DNA of 64,000 bases, taken from NCBI RefSeq assembly GCF_024721265.1, contig NZ_JAMXOC010000001.1:372001-436000 (forward strand), written 5' to 3'. Below, in pieces: positions 15,830 to 23,970 of the stretch. Under the pieces are notes generated by a model. It ran no database searches. It was not told the DNA's origin and saw nothing but the letters and a program-made list of their open reading frames with translations. Position 1 is the stretch's first letter, and each line of letters opens with the position of its first letter. The position numbers were made by a program, and so were the translations under genes. Source of the stretch: Ohessyouella blattaphilus (GTDB lineage Bacteria > Bacillota > Clostridia > Lachnospirales > Lachnospiraceae).

Positions 15830-17218
15830 TTATCTGATGCACAAACTATCGGTCATCACACAACGTCTTTTCTTAACGAAAGAGCTTGCACTTGTAAGGC
15901 CTTCACCGGTACGACTGGCAATGGTAAAGGTACAAAAGCCTTCGCCGCCGAAGCCAAGAGCCGCATATGACGGTCCATTCTTTACAAGAATGGCGGTGTC
16001 AATCGCCTGAGCATACTTCGTAATATTATCCACGTTTTTGGAGTGGATATGAGCTGAATGACGATTGCCGTGCTCTAACCAAACAGCTTTCCGAACCGCA
16101 TCATCAAAATCTGTAGCCCGAACAATCCCGAGAATCGGCATCATCAACTCTTCAGCAATTAAAGGATGTTCTTTCTCACCTTCGAAGATAATACAGCGAA
16201 TGGTATCTGGTACCTGTACGCCGATCATTCCCAGCAAGGTCTTGGCATCTCGTCCAACACAGTGGCGATTAAGCCGACCATCTTTTAATACAGTTGCAAG
16301 GAGTTGTTCTTGCTCTTTCGCGTTTGCCAGGTAACAACCTTGTTCACTAGTCATATAGTGAATCAGTTCATCGGCAATGCTATCAAGGGCTACTACTTCC
16401 TTCTCTGCGATACAAGGAAGGTTATTATCGAAGGTACAACCGTTTACAATATCCTCGGCTGCTTTTCTAATATCCGCAGTGGTATCCACTAAAGCTGGTG
16501 GATTACCGGCACCAGCACCGATTCCGCGACGTCCTGATGAAAGGACTGCCGTTACCACTCCTGGGCCTCCAGTAGCGGCGATTAATTGAATCGCTGGGTG
16601 CTTCATCATAACATTGCTAGTCTCCATCGTCGGCTTAGCTACGGTACAAGCGATGTTGTTTGGGCCACCGGCTGCTAAAGACGCTTCGTTAATCATGTTA
16701 ACAGCGAAGATTGATGTCTTAATCGCTGCTGGATGAGGATTAAAGACTACGGTATTCCCACCGGCAACCATGCCAATGGTGTTACAGATTACCGTTTCAC
16801 TAGGGTTGGTGCAAGGGGTAATCGCTCCGATTACACCAAAGGGTCCCATTTCCACTAAGGTAAGTCCCCTGTCTCCCGACCAAGCGGTGGTTGTAATATC
16901 TTCCGTTCCCGGTGTCTTTTCCGCTACCAAGTGGTGCTTTAAGATCTTATGGGGAACATTTCCCATGCCTGTTTCCTGAACTGCCATATGGGCAAGGATC
17001 TCGGCATTTTCTTTCGTTCTTTTACGGATCTCCGTAATTATCTTTTCTCTTTGGTCCATGGACATCTTATGTACGTATGTCTGGGCTTTTGCTGCCGCTT
17101 CTATGGCTTCTTCCATTGTGGAAAATACGCCACTTGTGGCACCCTCACCGCTTTGAAGCTGAAGCTTTGCCATAACTTCACGTACGATGTTTCCGACCAT
17201 TTGTTCATCTACAGACAC
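15830..17218 (-). CDS. pduP: CoA-acylating propionaldehyde dehydrogenase (PduP/EutE type) with encapsulation peptide
   Basis: The 462-residue protein oxidises propionaldehyde to propionyl-CoA with NAD+. Catalytic Cys269 lies in NNLPCIAEKEV, and the family segments GPFGVIGAITPCTNP and TGGPGVV are present. The N-terminal helix VDEQMVGNIVREVMAKLQL is an encapsulation peptide. Translation starts at GTG (17218) with GAGGAGG 7-8 bp upstream. This start overlaps the stop of the preceding gene by 10 bp, indicating coupled translation. It works with PduL and the alcohol dehydrogenase to disproportionate propionaldehyde. Confidence 0.95.
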   Translation of the reverse strand: MSVDEQMVGNIVREVMAKLQLQSGEGATSGVFSTMEEAIEAAAKAQTYVHKMSMDQREKIITEIRKRTKENAEILAHMAVQETGMGNVPHKILKHHLVAEKTPGTEDITTTAWSGDRGLTLVEMGPFGVIGAITPCTNPSETVICNTIGMVAGGNTVVFNPHPAAIKTSIFAVNMINEASLAAGGPNNIACTVAKPTMETSNVMMKHPAIQLIAATGGPGVVTAVLSSGRRGIGAGAGNPPALVDTTADIRKAAEDIVNGCTFDNNLPCIAEKEVVALDSIADELIHYMTSEQGCYLANAKEQEQLLATVLKDGRLNRHCVGRDAKTLLGMIGVQVPDTIRCIIFEGEKEHPLIAEELMMPILGIVRATDFDDAVRKAVWLEHGNRHSAHIHSKNVDNITKYAQAIDTAILVKNGPSYAALGFGGEGFCTFTIASRTGEGLTSASSFVKKRRCVMTDSLCIR

Positions 17219-17700
17219 GTTCTAACCTCCTCGAAAACGGCTTTTCCATAAGCTGCTAGCGCCGTATCCTCAGCCGCACTTCCGCCGCTTACCCCCAGGG
17301 CACCGATGACTTTATCGTTCACCGTCAGAGGCTCGCCACCACCGAAAATCACGATTTTTCCTTCATTCGTATACTGAATTCCATAAAGGGATTCTCCTGG
17401 CTGACTTAACTCTCCTAGCTTGGCAGTGGACATCTTTAGACTGGCTGAAGTATAAGTTTTATTAAGAGCGATATCAAAACTAGCGATGTAAGCGTCGTCC
17501 ATACTCTGAACGCTTACTGGGCGACCGGCGCCGTCAGAAATTGCGACCACCGCTTTCACACCCATCGCTTTCGCCTTCTCCATCACCTTTTGGATCAAGG
17601 CATTGGCTAATTGTAGGCTCATACACTGCTTATATCCGTCTTCGTTAATTGTTTTATTTAAAACAGCTTCTACTATTTTCCCAATTTCTTGTTCATTCAT
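17209..17700 (-). CDS. HbpS/GlcG (PduO C-terminal-like) protein with encapsulation peptide
   Basis: The 163-residue protein begins with MNEQEIGKIVEAVLNKT, which resembles the encapsulation helices of its neighbours. It continues as a HbpS/GlcG-type domain (about 25-160; VVAISDGAGRPVSVQSMDDA, GGGEPL, GALGVSGGSAAEDTALA). This domain also forms the C-terminus of PduO and can bind haem or small molecules in characterised members. No adenosyltransferase domain is present, matching the absence of B12 enzymes. The start at 17700 is an ATG with GGAG upstream; an upstream TTG is possible. Its role in the lumen is unknown. Confidence 0.85.
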   Translation of the reverse strand: MNEQEIGKIVEAVLNKTINEDGYKQCMSLQLANALIQKVMEKAKAMGVKAVVAISDGAGRPVSVQSMDDAYIASFDIALNKTYTSASLKMSTAKLGELSQPGESLYGIQYTNEGKIVIFGGGEPLTVNDKVIGALGVSGGSAAEDTALAAYGKAVFEEVRTCL

Positions 17701-17716
17701 AGTATGTCTCCGCAAA

Positions 17717-18529
17717 TTATTTGCCGAGTTGCTCCATTACTTTCTTTGTGATAGAAGCTACTAGGTCTGCATCCGCACCGGTTACGATATTTGACGTGGA
17801 AGATCCGCAGCCATTACCACAGCTGTGACAGCTTGGCTTACCTGCTTGTGCATTCGGGCATACATTTGCTGGATGCTTTCCTGGCATACCGAATTGTCTT
17901 CTGATTTCATATAATCTCTGTACTTGTTCTTCGCTTAACTCTTGTGGTCCACCGATTTGCATCGTTTGCCATAATAGACGAGCGTAAAATTCTACTGACT
18001 CCATCTTGTGGTAAGCATCTAATAAAGATACAGAGAAGGTTAACGCACCGTGATTTTCTAATAAAACAGCGTCAAAGTATGGTAAGTGCTCTTCTACTGC
18101 ATCAGGAATTTCCTCTGTTGAAGGCGTTCCGTACTTAGCAATTGGTACACAGCCAAGAGAAATAACTGCTTCTGGCATAATTGGTGCGGTAAGAGGAATA
18201 CCAGCGATTGCAAAAGTAGTTGCATAAAGAGGATGAGCATGAACTACTGAGTTTACGTCCGGTCTTTCCTTATAGACACGCATGTGCATTTTTATTTCTG
18301 AAGAAGGTTTAAACCCTTTGTTTGCCTGAATTACATTTCCATTAGCATCTACTTTACAGATGTATTCTGGAGTCATAAAACCTTTACTAACACCAGTTGG
18401 TGTACATAAAAATTCATTATCATTTAATTTCACAGAGAAGTTACCATCGTTGGCAGCAACCATTCCTCTGTTGTAAACACGTTTACCAATTTCACACATC
18501 TCTTTTTTGATTTCGTACTCGTTTACCAT
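17717..18529 (-). CDS. Class II aldolase (fuculose/rhamnulose-1-phosphate type) with Cys-rich linker and C-terminal encapsulation peptide
   Basis: The 270-residue protein contains an aldolase domain (about 1-215) with NDGNFSVK, the zinc ligands in HAHPLYATTFA, and ENHGALTF. It cleaves a deoxyketose-1-phosphate to dihydroxyacetone phosphate and lactaldehyde. Cys224, 234, 237 and 241 form a Cys-rich linker. The last 18 residues (DADLVASITKKVMEQLGK) form an amphipathic encapsulation peptide. No other rhamnulose-1-phosphate aldolase is visible near rhaBA, so this enzyme may serve both fucose and rhamnose. Its own promoter lies at 18608-18641. Confidence 0.93.
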   Translation of the reverse strand: MVNEYEIKKEMCEIGKRVYNRGMVAANDGNFSVKLNDNEFLCTPTGVSKGFMTPEYICKVDANGNVIQANKGFKPSSEIKMHMRVYKERPDVNSVVHAHPLYATTFAIAGIPLTAPIMPEAVISLGCVPIAKYGTPSTEEIPDAVEEHLPYFDAVLLENHGALTFSVSLLDAYHKMESVEFYARLLWQTMQIGGPQELSEEQVQRLYEIRRQFGMPGKHPANVCPNAQAGKPSCHSCGNGCGSSTSNIVTGADADLVASITKKVMEQLGK

Positions 18530-18607
18530 CCTAATTTTCCTCCTTGGATTTAAAACCTTTGTTGTTTTTATATTGTTTTTATGTTGTTTCTTGTTGCCTT
18601 CTTCATT

Positions 18608-18641
18608 AACTTACCACACAATCCCACATATGTCAATGTGG
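18608..18641 (-). promoter_or_regulatory. Internal promoter with inverted-repeat operator before the aldolase gene
   Basis: On the minus strand TTGACA (18631-18636) and TAAGTT (18608-18613) have a 17-bp spacer. The -35 box lies inside the inverted repeat CCACAT-N6-ATGTGG (18624-18641), a candidate operator. It would drive the aldolase-to-deoR genes separately from the glycyl radical enzyme genes. Confidence 0.65.
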
Positions 18642-18649
18642 TTTTCCTT

Positions 18650-18779
18650 GTAAGTCGTGCAAAAAGCGATTGACTTTCGCTTTCGTTTACGAAGAAGCGA
18701 TAAGGCGAGCGCTTTTTATTCGGCGCCAAGCCGCAGTGAGGATTTACCGCCAGGTAAATTCGAACTGGCACGACTTACC
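18650..18779. repeat. About 130-bp element bounded by an 11-bp inverted repeat
   Basis: GTAAGTCGTGC at 18650-18660 and GCACGACTTAC at 18769-18779 bound a sequence with further inner complementarity (AAAAAGCG with CGCTTTTT; GGTAAAT with ATTTACC). Translation on the minus strand gives a 67-residue frame without a clear ribosome site. The element sits between PduV and aldolase and may be a miniature palindromic insertion or an RNA-processing structure. No second copy was noticed in this window. Confidence 0.65.
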
Positions 18780-18784
18780 TAACC

Positions 18785-19243
18785 CTAACTCTCCCAAGGC
18801 AACACATCGCCCTCTTCTTTGAGGTATTCTAAAAGCTCGGGAATCCCCTCATTTGCCTTTGAGTCAATATAAAAAACCTGCTGGCAACCAGCTAATCGTA
18901 ACCAGTTTGCCGCTCGTTCTTTATTAGCGTGAGGATCGTTTATCTTGGTCACAATGCCTACCACATCGCGGTTGCAGGTAGCGGTGACACAAGGGGGAAA
19001 TAATGAATATTCCTCTGTGGCACCAATTAGAAGGCCTACCACATCGGCTTCGTAGGTATAAAGGGCTAAGGCAGCGCCTAGGCCGTGGGTCTGGGCGTAT
19101 TCTCCCGGCGTATCAATAATCACATCGAAGTTATTGATATACTGGGTTTTGTGATAATGGATTTTCTCTCCCTTTAACGCTTGAGTAAGGGTGGTCTTTC
19201 CCGCCTCCGAGCGCCCCATTAATACGATTTTCTTCATTTTCAT
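18785..19243 (-). CDS. pduV: PduV/EutP-like small GTPase
   Basis: The 152-residue protein has a P-loop GRSEAGKT at residues 10-17, a DTPGEY switch segment near 44, and VTKINDPH as the guanine-specificity motif. PduV/EutP proteins accompany microcompartments and are thought to act in assembly or positioning. It starts 6 bp after the EutS-like shell gene. The reduced spacing to that gene suggests coupling. GTP hydrolysis itself is inferred from motifs. Confidence 0.88.
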   Translation of the reverse strand: MKMKKIVLMGRSEAGKTTLTQALKGEKIHYHKTQYINNFDVIIDTPGEYAQTHGLGAALALYTYEADVVGLLIGATEEYSLFPPCVTATCNRDVVGIVTKINDPHANKERAANWLRLAGCQQVFYIDSKANEGIPELLEYLKEEGDVLPWES

Positions 19244-19249
19244 CCATCC

Positions 19250-19615
19250 TTACGTACGCGTAATCTCGCACACCTGAAAGTTCATCTTCGTTTCCACGTA
19301 AGCTAATACTGCGGAAATGGAAGCTTCCACTTCAGAAATCGTCCCTGTTACAATAAGCGTACCGCTAAAGCGGTCCACAAAGCCGATTTCGATGCCAGCG
19401 GCTTTCATCGCTACATCCGCTGCGATAATCGCTGTCTCTGCTGGCGATATGGTCAACACCCCGATGGCGCTTTTACTGTGATCAATTCGTGGATCTAGAC
19501 CTAACTTCCGGTAAAGCTCTGGGTCAGGACTGGCGATCAAGTGAGCGATTGTAATCTCTTTACCAGGAACAAGCTCCTGAACAATTCTACTAGTGCCTTC
19601 GTACTCTCTACTCAT
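19250..19615 (-). CDS. Circularly permuted BMC-H shell protein (EutS/PduU type)
   Basis: The 121-residue protein begins with a segment containing PGKEITIAHLIASP, which in EutS/PduU forms a small beta-barrel over the pore, followed by the permuted BMC fold (AIGVLTISPAETAIIAADVAMKAAG). It is a hexameric shell component. It lies 2 bp after the activase gene and just before the PduV-like GTPase. Confidence 0.92.
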   Translation of the reverse strand: MSREYEGTSRIVQELVPGKEITIAHLIASPDPELYRKLGLDPRIDHSKSAIGVLTISPAETAIIAADVAMKAAGIEIGFVDRFSGTLIVTGTISEVEASISAVLAYVETKMNFQVCEITRT

Positions 19616-19616
19616 C

Positions 19617-20411
19617 TTAACCTCCTATCTGGCAATGCACGCCGGTATTGTCTGTAGCTATCTTCAGTAATTCTTTCATCTTCTCATCCGTCGGACTTTT
19701 TACGTCACCCATAAGATAGGGACGGTTAAGCCCTTCGTATTTGCCCTGGCCGTACTTGTGGTACGGCAGCAAATGCAATTTTTCCACCTTTGGTAGGCTC
19801 TTGGTAAAAGCAGCGATATCTCTAATTTCCTGCTTCGTATCGTTAAATCCTGGCACCACCGGCACCCGGATGCTTAGCTTGGTGAGCCCTGAGGCAGATA
19901 TCTTCTTGGCATTTTCTAGCATCAGTTCATTGGGCTGACTGGTAAATTCCTTATGCTTAGCCGAGTTCATGTGCTTAATATCCATTAAGTACTCGTCGAT
20001 ATAGGGAAGCATCGGTTCGATTACCGACCACTGGGCCCGACTAGTGGTTTCCACCGCCGTGGAAATCCCGCTGGCCTTAGCTGCCCGCAAAAGCGCTAGG
20101 GCAAACTCCGGTTGGTTTAAGAATTCGCCACCGGAAAGCGTTAAGCCTCCACCAGTTCGTTTATAATACGGCCGGTCCTTAAGAACCGTCTTCATAACTT
20201 CTTCTACCGTTACATCTTGGCCCATAGTCTTTGGTTTTCCCATGACCGTCATGGTCTCGATTTCGTAGTTTTGGGACTCTGGGTTACAGCACCAACGACA
20301 ACGCAGGGAGCACCCTTTCAAAAATACGATTGTGCGAATGCCTTTGCCATCGTGAATGGAATATCTCTGGATATCGAAGATACGACCCTGTGTCTGCATA
20401 TAATTATCCAT
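19617..20411 (-). CDS. Glycyl radical enzyme activase, radical SAM (short form)
   Basis: The 264-residue protein has a radical SAM CxxxCxxC at Cys34, Cys38 and Cys41 (CSLRCRWC) and a TLSGGEFLNQP segment for S-adenosylmethionine binding. It abstracts hydrogen from the conserved glycine of the adjacent enzyme. The ferredoxin-like insert with two extra CxxCxxC clusters found in many GRE activases is absent, making this closer in length to pyruvate formate-lyase activase. The start at 20411 follows AAAGGAAG. It is 20 bp after the GRE stop, consistent with coexpression. Confidence 0.93.
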   Translation of the reverse strand: MDNYMQTQGRIFDIQRYSIHDGKGIRTIVFLKGCSLRCRWCCNPESQNYEIETMTVMGKPKTMGQDVTVEEVMKTVLKDRPYYKRTGGGLTLSGGEFLNQPEFALALLRAAKASGISTAVETTSRAQWSVIEPMLPYIDEYLMDIKHMNSAKHKEFTSQPNELMLENAKKISASGLTKLSIRVPVVPGFNDTKQEIRDIAAFTKSLPKVEKLHLLPYHKYGQGKYEGLNRPYLMGDVKSPTDEKMKELLKIATDNTGVHCQIGG

Positions 20412-20431
20412 GTCGTCTTCCTTTCTCAATC

Positions 20432-22978
20432 CTAATCTACAGCCTCGTAGCTACTCTGCTCGGTCCGCTTGATAATGTCGTCTTGCAGTGACTTTGATAA
20501 GGTAGTAAATAAGGCACTATATCCTGCCACCCGCACCACTAAGTGTTTGTACTTGGAAGGATCTTTCTGAGCCGCAATCAAGGTCTCTCTATCCACTACG
20601 TTAAACTGCATATGACTTCCCTTTTGGTCAAAATAGGAACGAATAAGTCCTACAAAGTTATCCAGCCCTGCCTCACCGCTTAGGGCGCTAGGGTGGAACT
20701 TCTGGTTAAAAAGGGTTCCGTTAGAAGCGATAAAATGGTCTAACTTCGCAACTGAGTTGGCTGCTGCTGTCGGTCCATTAGTATCCGCTCCTGCCGCCGG
20801 CGACACCCCATCAGCAACTGGAGTGTGAGCTAGACGTCCATCAGGAGTGGCTCCCGTCTGGGCACCTAAAGGCACATTGGCTGATACCGGATAAAGCCCT
20901 GCCTGGAAAATCCCGCCCCGAGGATTGTGATAATTAAGCAGCGGTCTTGTGTAGGTATAAGCTACGTCTCTAGCGAAATAGTCCACCTCATCAATATCAT
21001 TACCAAACTTCGGTACTTCTTCTATTAAAGCGAGGATCCGCTCACCTTCAGCTTTTACGCTAGGAGATTCTGAGGCCGCTACCACTTCCTTAATAATAGA
21101 AGCGATCTCCCGGTCGGTAACCGCTACTCCTTCACCTGCCATCTGGGTAGCTACCTGAGCCACCGTATCGGCTACATCTTCTGGCGCCAAGCCTTTTCCG
21201 TAATTCATCTTCAAGACCCGGCGTAGCTCTGATAAAGTAAGCTTCTTCTCTTCAAAGACTAGCTTTTTAATCACGTAAAGAGAGTCCGCCATATTGGCAA
21301 TACCAAAGCCTTGAGGTCCGGTAAAGTTATAAATCGCTCCACCTTCTTGGACAGATTTCCCTCGTCCGATACAGTCATCAATCATGGATGATAAAAATGG
21401 GAGTGGCACTCTCTCGGCATGAGCTACATCAATCGCATTATCTGCATTAACTAGCAGCTCAATCATATAATTCATCTGGGCTTTATAAGCGTCGTAAAAC
21501 TCTTCAAACGTCTTAAATTCTTCTACATTTCCCGTTTTCGGTCCTAACTGCACGCCTTTATCCACACCATTGCTAAACACCAACTCTAAAGGACGGCACA
21601 TGTTAAAGAACGCCGCATCGTGCCAACCGTCGGTCTTTCCGGCCTTTTGTGGTTCTACGCAGCCGATAATGTTGTAGTCTCTGGCTTCTTCTAAAGTAAG
21701 GCCGCGGCTCTCTAGGGAAGGGATTATCACTTCGTCGTTATAGTAAGCCGGCAAGCCGATTCCCGTTCTTGTAAGCTCAGCTGCCTTAACGAGAAAATCA
21801 TGAGGGGAACCGTTCCACACCCGCACCGAAAGGGAAGGCTGTGGCAAATATACGTGCTTCGAGGCCTGAATCGCCATAATAGATAGGTCATTGGTCACAT
21901 CAAGACCTTCTTCATTTTGGCCGCCTACAATCATATTTTGGAAGAGGCTGTAACCGGCAAAACCCTCTGCCGAAGCCGCATCCCGGCATTTATTCAAATC
22001 GTTTAGTTTAACAAAAATGCAATCGATTAGCTCCTGTGCAAATTCTCTCGTAATCGCTCCGCTTTCTAGATCCTGCTTATAATAGGGATACATATACTGG
22101 TCAAAGCGTCCTGGAGAAATAGAGTGTCCACTAGACTCTAGCTGCAAAAGCTGTTGTACAAACCAGAAAGACTGACAAGCTTCCCAGAAGCTCCTAGCAC
22201 CGTTCTCCGGTACATTAGCACAGTTAGCTGCTATTGCTAGAAGCTCTTTCTTCCTTTCCGGGTCGTTACATTCTCTCGCCAGATCGATAGCCAAACGGCC
22301 GTAGCGCTTACCATACTCTATCGTTGCCTCACAGCTGATAATCACTGCCTCTAAAAACCGCGATTTGGTCTGGTAATTGCCGTCACCTACATGAATGCGC
22401 GCTAACTCAGCTTCCGCTTTTTCCTTTATCCCCTTAAAGCCAATGGCAAGGACTTCATCGTACTTAACCGTTACGTGTCCGATACCATTATAAAAATAGT
22501 TTCCCGGAGTAAAAATATTGTGTTCAATCGCGAGAAGTGTCTCTTTCTCCATGTAGGCGGTGGCTAACTCACTGGTGGTCTTACCCTTCCAGTACCCATT
22601 GGCCTCATGTAAAAGTTTCTTTGTCTTATCACTTATGTAAAAAGGATCGGCACTTCTTGTCTCCACCGTGTCAAACTCGGCTTCTAACCACTCGTATGAA
22701 AATTCCGGATATGTCTGACACCCTCTGGGGGCAAGCGTCGTACTACCGACAATTAATTCCAAATCTCTAATGGTAATCGGAATATTCTCCAATATATGCT
22801 GATACGCTTTCGCTCTACGAATAATCATCGGCTCGTTTTCTGTCTGCTGATAGGATTCGGTAATCAAAACCGCTCTCGCCGCCTCAATCTCCGGCATCTT
22901 AGCATACAGGTTGTCAACCAGCTTGGTAATTCGCGGACTCTTAGGAATATCCGCCGTACTATACGTATATAAACCCAT
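20432..22978 (-). CDS. Glycyl radical enzyme, probable 1,2-propanediol dehydratase
   Basis: The 848-residue enzyme has the catalytic GCVEP motif (Cys440, Glu442) and the glycyl radical motif RVAGYS with Gly819 near the C-terminus. Glycyl radical diol dehydratases use this Cys/Glu pair to dehydrate 1,2-propanediol to propionaldehyde or glycerol to 3-hydroxypropionaldehyde. The aldolase and PduP-type partners indicate 1,2-propanediol here. The start at 22978 is chosen over one 39 bp upstream because AGGAG lies 7 bp before it. No clear encapsulation peptide is seen. Choline lyase is less likely because of the aldolase in the locus. Confidence 0.94.
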   Translation of the reverse strand: MGLYTYSTADIPKSPRITKLVDNLYAKMPEIEAARAVLITESYQQTENEPMIIRRAKAYQHILENIPITIRDLELIVGSTTLAPRGCQTYPEFSYEWLEAEFDTVETRSADPFYISDKTKKLLHEANGYWKGKTTSELATAYMEKETLLAIEHNIFTPGNYFYNGIGHVTVKYDEVLAIGFKGIKEKAEAELARIHVGDGNYQTKSRFLEAVIISCEATIEYGKRYGRLAIDLARECNDPERKKELLAIAANCANVPENGARSFWEACQSFWFVQQLLQLESSGHSISPGRFDQYMYPYYKQDLESGAITREFAQELIDCIFVKLNDLNKCRDAASAEGFAGYSLFQNMIVGGQNEEGLDVTNDLSIMAIQASKHVYLPQPSLSVRVWNGSPHDFLVKAAELTRTGIGLPAYYNDEVIIPSLESRGLTLEEARDYNIIGCVEPQKAGKTDGWHDAAFFNMCRPLELVFSNGVDKGVQLGPKTGNVEEFKTFEEFYDAYKAQMNYMIELLVNADNAIDVAHAERVPLPFLSSMIDDCIGRGKSVQEGGAIYNFTGPQGFGIANMADSLYVIKKLVFEEKKLTLSELRRVLKMNYGKGLAPEDVADTVAQVATQMAGEGVAVTDREIASIIKEVVAASESPSVKAEGERILALIEEVPKFGNDIDEVDYFARDVAYTYTRPLLNYHNPRGGIFQAGLYPVSANVPLGAQTGATPDGRLAHTPVADGVSPAAGADTNGPTAAANSVAKLDHFIASNGTLFNQKFHPSALSGEAGLDNFVGLIRSYFDQKGSHMQFNVVDRETLIAAQKDPSKYKHLVVRVAGYSALFTTLSKSLQDDIIKRTEQSSYEAVD

Positions 22979-23034
22979 CTTGTTGCTCCTTTCTCGGTTT
23001 ATCGCTTCAAAAAACATAGACCTAGTTGCGTTTC

Positions 23035-23063
23035 ATTATAATCCAAAGGCCATACGAAGTCAA
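23035..23063 (-). promoter_or_regulatory. Main promoter of the microcompartment operon
   Basis: On the minus strand TTGACT (23058-23063) and TATAAT (23035-23040) have a 17-bp spacer, 57 bp before the GRE start. An upstream CAACGATAAAAGTGTTG-like segment (about 23071-23087) is a candidate regulator site. Confidence 0.8.
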
Positions 23064-23200
23064 CGCAAATCAACACTTTTATCGTTGTTTTTTATTGGTA
23101 TTCCACCGATTTTCTACCTTTTTCTTTTTGTTTCTCCTGTTTTTCATTGACTTTTCCTTTTATTTTAGGCATACTTATAATAAGGAAAGGCGGTAAACAT

Positions 23201-23914
23201 ATGGTTATCAAATCAGACATTCACACCCACACCATCGCTAGCGGTCACGCAACCACAGCGACAATTACCGATATGGCAAAGGCAGCAAAAACCAAAAATC
23301 TAGAGATTCTCGGTATCTCCGATCACGGTCCAGCAACTGCCTTTGGTGGCAAACCTTCTTACTTTAGGAGCCTAGCCCAAGCCGCTAAAAATCGCCTAGG
23401 TATCCGCATGCTCTACGGCGCGGAAGTTAATATTCTGGATAATAAAGGAAGCTTAGATTTGCCAGATGATATTTTAAAGGGCTTAGATTTCACGATTGCC
23501 AGCCTTCACAGGCCGGTGAAAAAGCCTGGTAGCCTTGACGAGAACACCACCGCTTATATAGAAGCAATGAAGAATCCCTACGTAAATGTAATCGGTCATC
23601 CCGATGACACTCACTATCCGGTGGATTATAACGCTCTTGTACAAGGAGCGATAAAACATCACGTAGCTCTAGAAATCAACGATAGTTCCCTTCGTCCTGA
23701 TGGCTACCGAGGGGATACGAAGTTTAATGATATGATGATTTTAAACTTATGCAAGCACTACCGTCATCCCGTTCTCCTTGCCAGTGATAGCCATGGTACC
23801 GAACACGTAGGCGAGGTAGAAGAAGCCTTAAAACTAGTAGCTCTAGCCGAATTCCCAGAAGAGCTTATAATCAATACGAATAATCATTTACTACTGGGAC
23901 TGATTGCTCGGTAG
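23201..23914 (+). CDS. PHP-domain phosphoesterase (YcdX-like)
   Basis: The 237-residue protein has the PHP metal-binding motif SDIHTHTIASGHA at the N-terminus, then SDHGPA, IASLHRP, VIGHPDD and SDSHGTEHVG. These residues form the trinuclear metal site of PHP phosphatases such as YcdX. The start at 23201 is preferred because GGCGG precedes it at 7 bp; an earlier ATG at 23147 overlaps the promoter region. TTGACT and CATACT with a 17-bp spacer lie upstream. It is transcribed divergently from the BMC operon. The substrate is unknown. Confidence 0.88.
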   Translation: MVIKSDIHTHTIASGHATTATITDMAKAAKTKNLEILGISDHGPATAFGGKPSYFRSLAQAAKNRLGIRMLYGAEVNILDNKGSLDLPDDILKGLDFTIASLHRPVKKPGSLDENTTAYIEAMKNPYVNVIGHPDDTHYPVDYNALVQGAIKHHVALEINDSSLRPDGYRGDTKFNDMMILNLCKHYRHPVLLASDSHGTEHVGEVEEALKLVALAEFPEELIINTNNHLLLGLIAR

Positions 23915-23937
23915 TTAATAAAACACCAATAAAAAAA

Positions 23938-23966
23938 CTCAGGCCACCAAAAGGGTCTGAGTTTCT
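23938..23966 (+). terminator. Terminator after the PHP gene
   Basis: CTCAGGCC-ACCAAAA-GGGTCTGAG is flanked by an A run and a weak T tract. An almost identical hairpin follows the GH2 gene at 39122-39144. Confidence 0.7.
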
Positions 23967-23970
23967 CTAA

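Noticed and set aside
18568-18771. 67-codon frame between pduV and the aldolase gene
   Set aside because: It translates the palindromic element and the promoter, has no ribosome site, and is better explained as repeat sequence.
18721-18779. Possible tRNA remnant because of a GTTCGAATT segment on the minus strand
   Set aside because: No acceptor or anticodon arm can be built around it. The segment is part of the inverted-repeat element.
20432-22978. Choline trimethylamine-lyase as the glycyl radical enzyme
   Set aside because: The locus contains a lactaldehyde-forming aldolase and no choline-specific partners. Diol dehydratase is the better fit, although the active-site residues were not fully compared.
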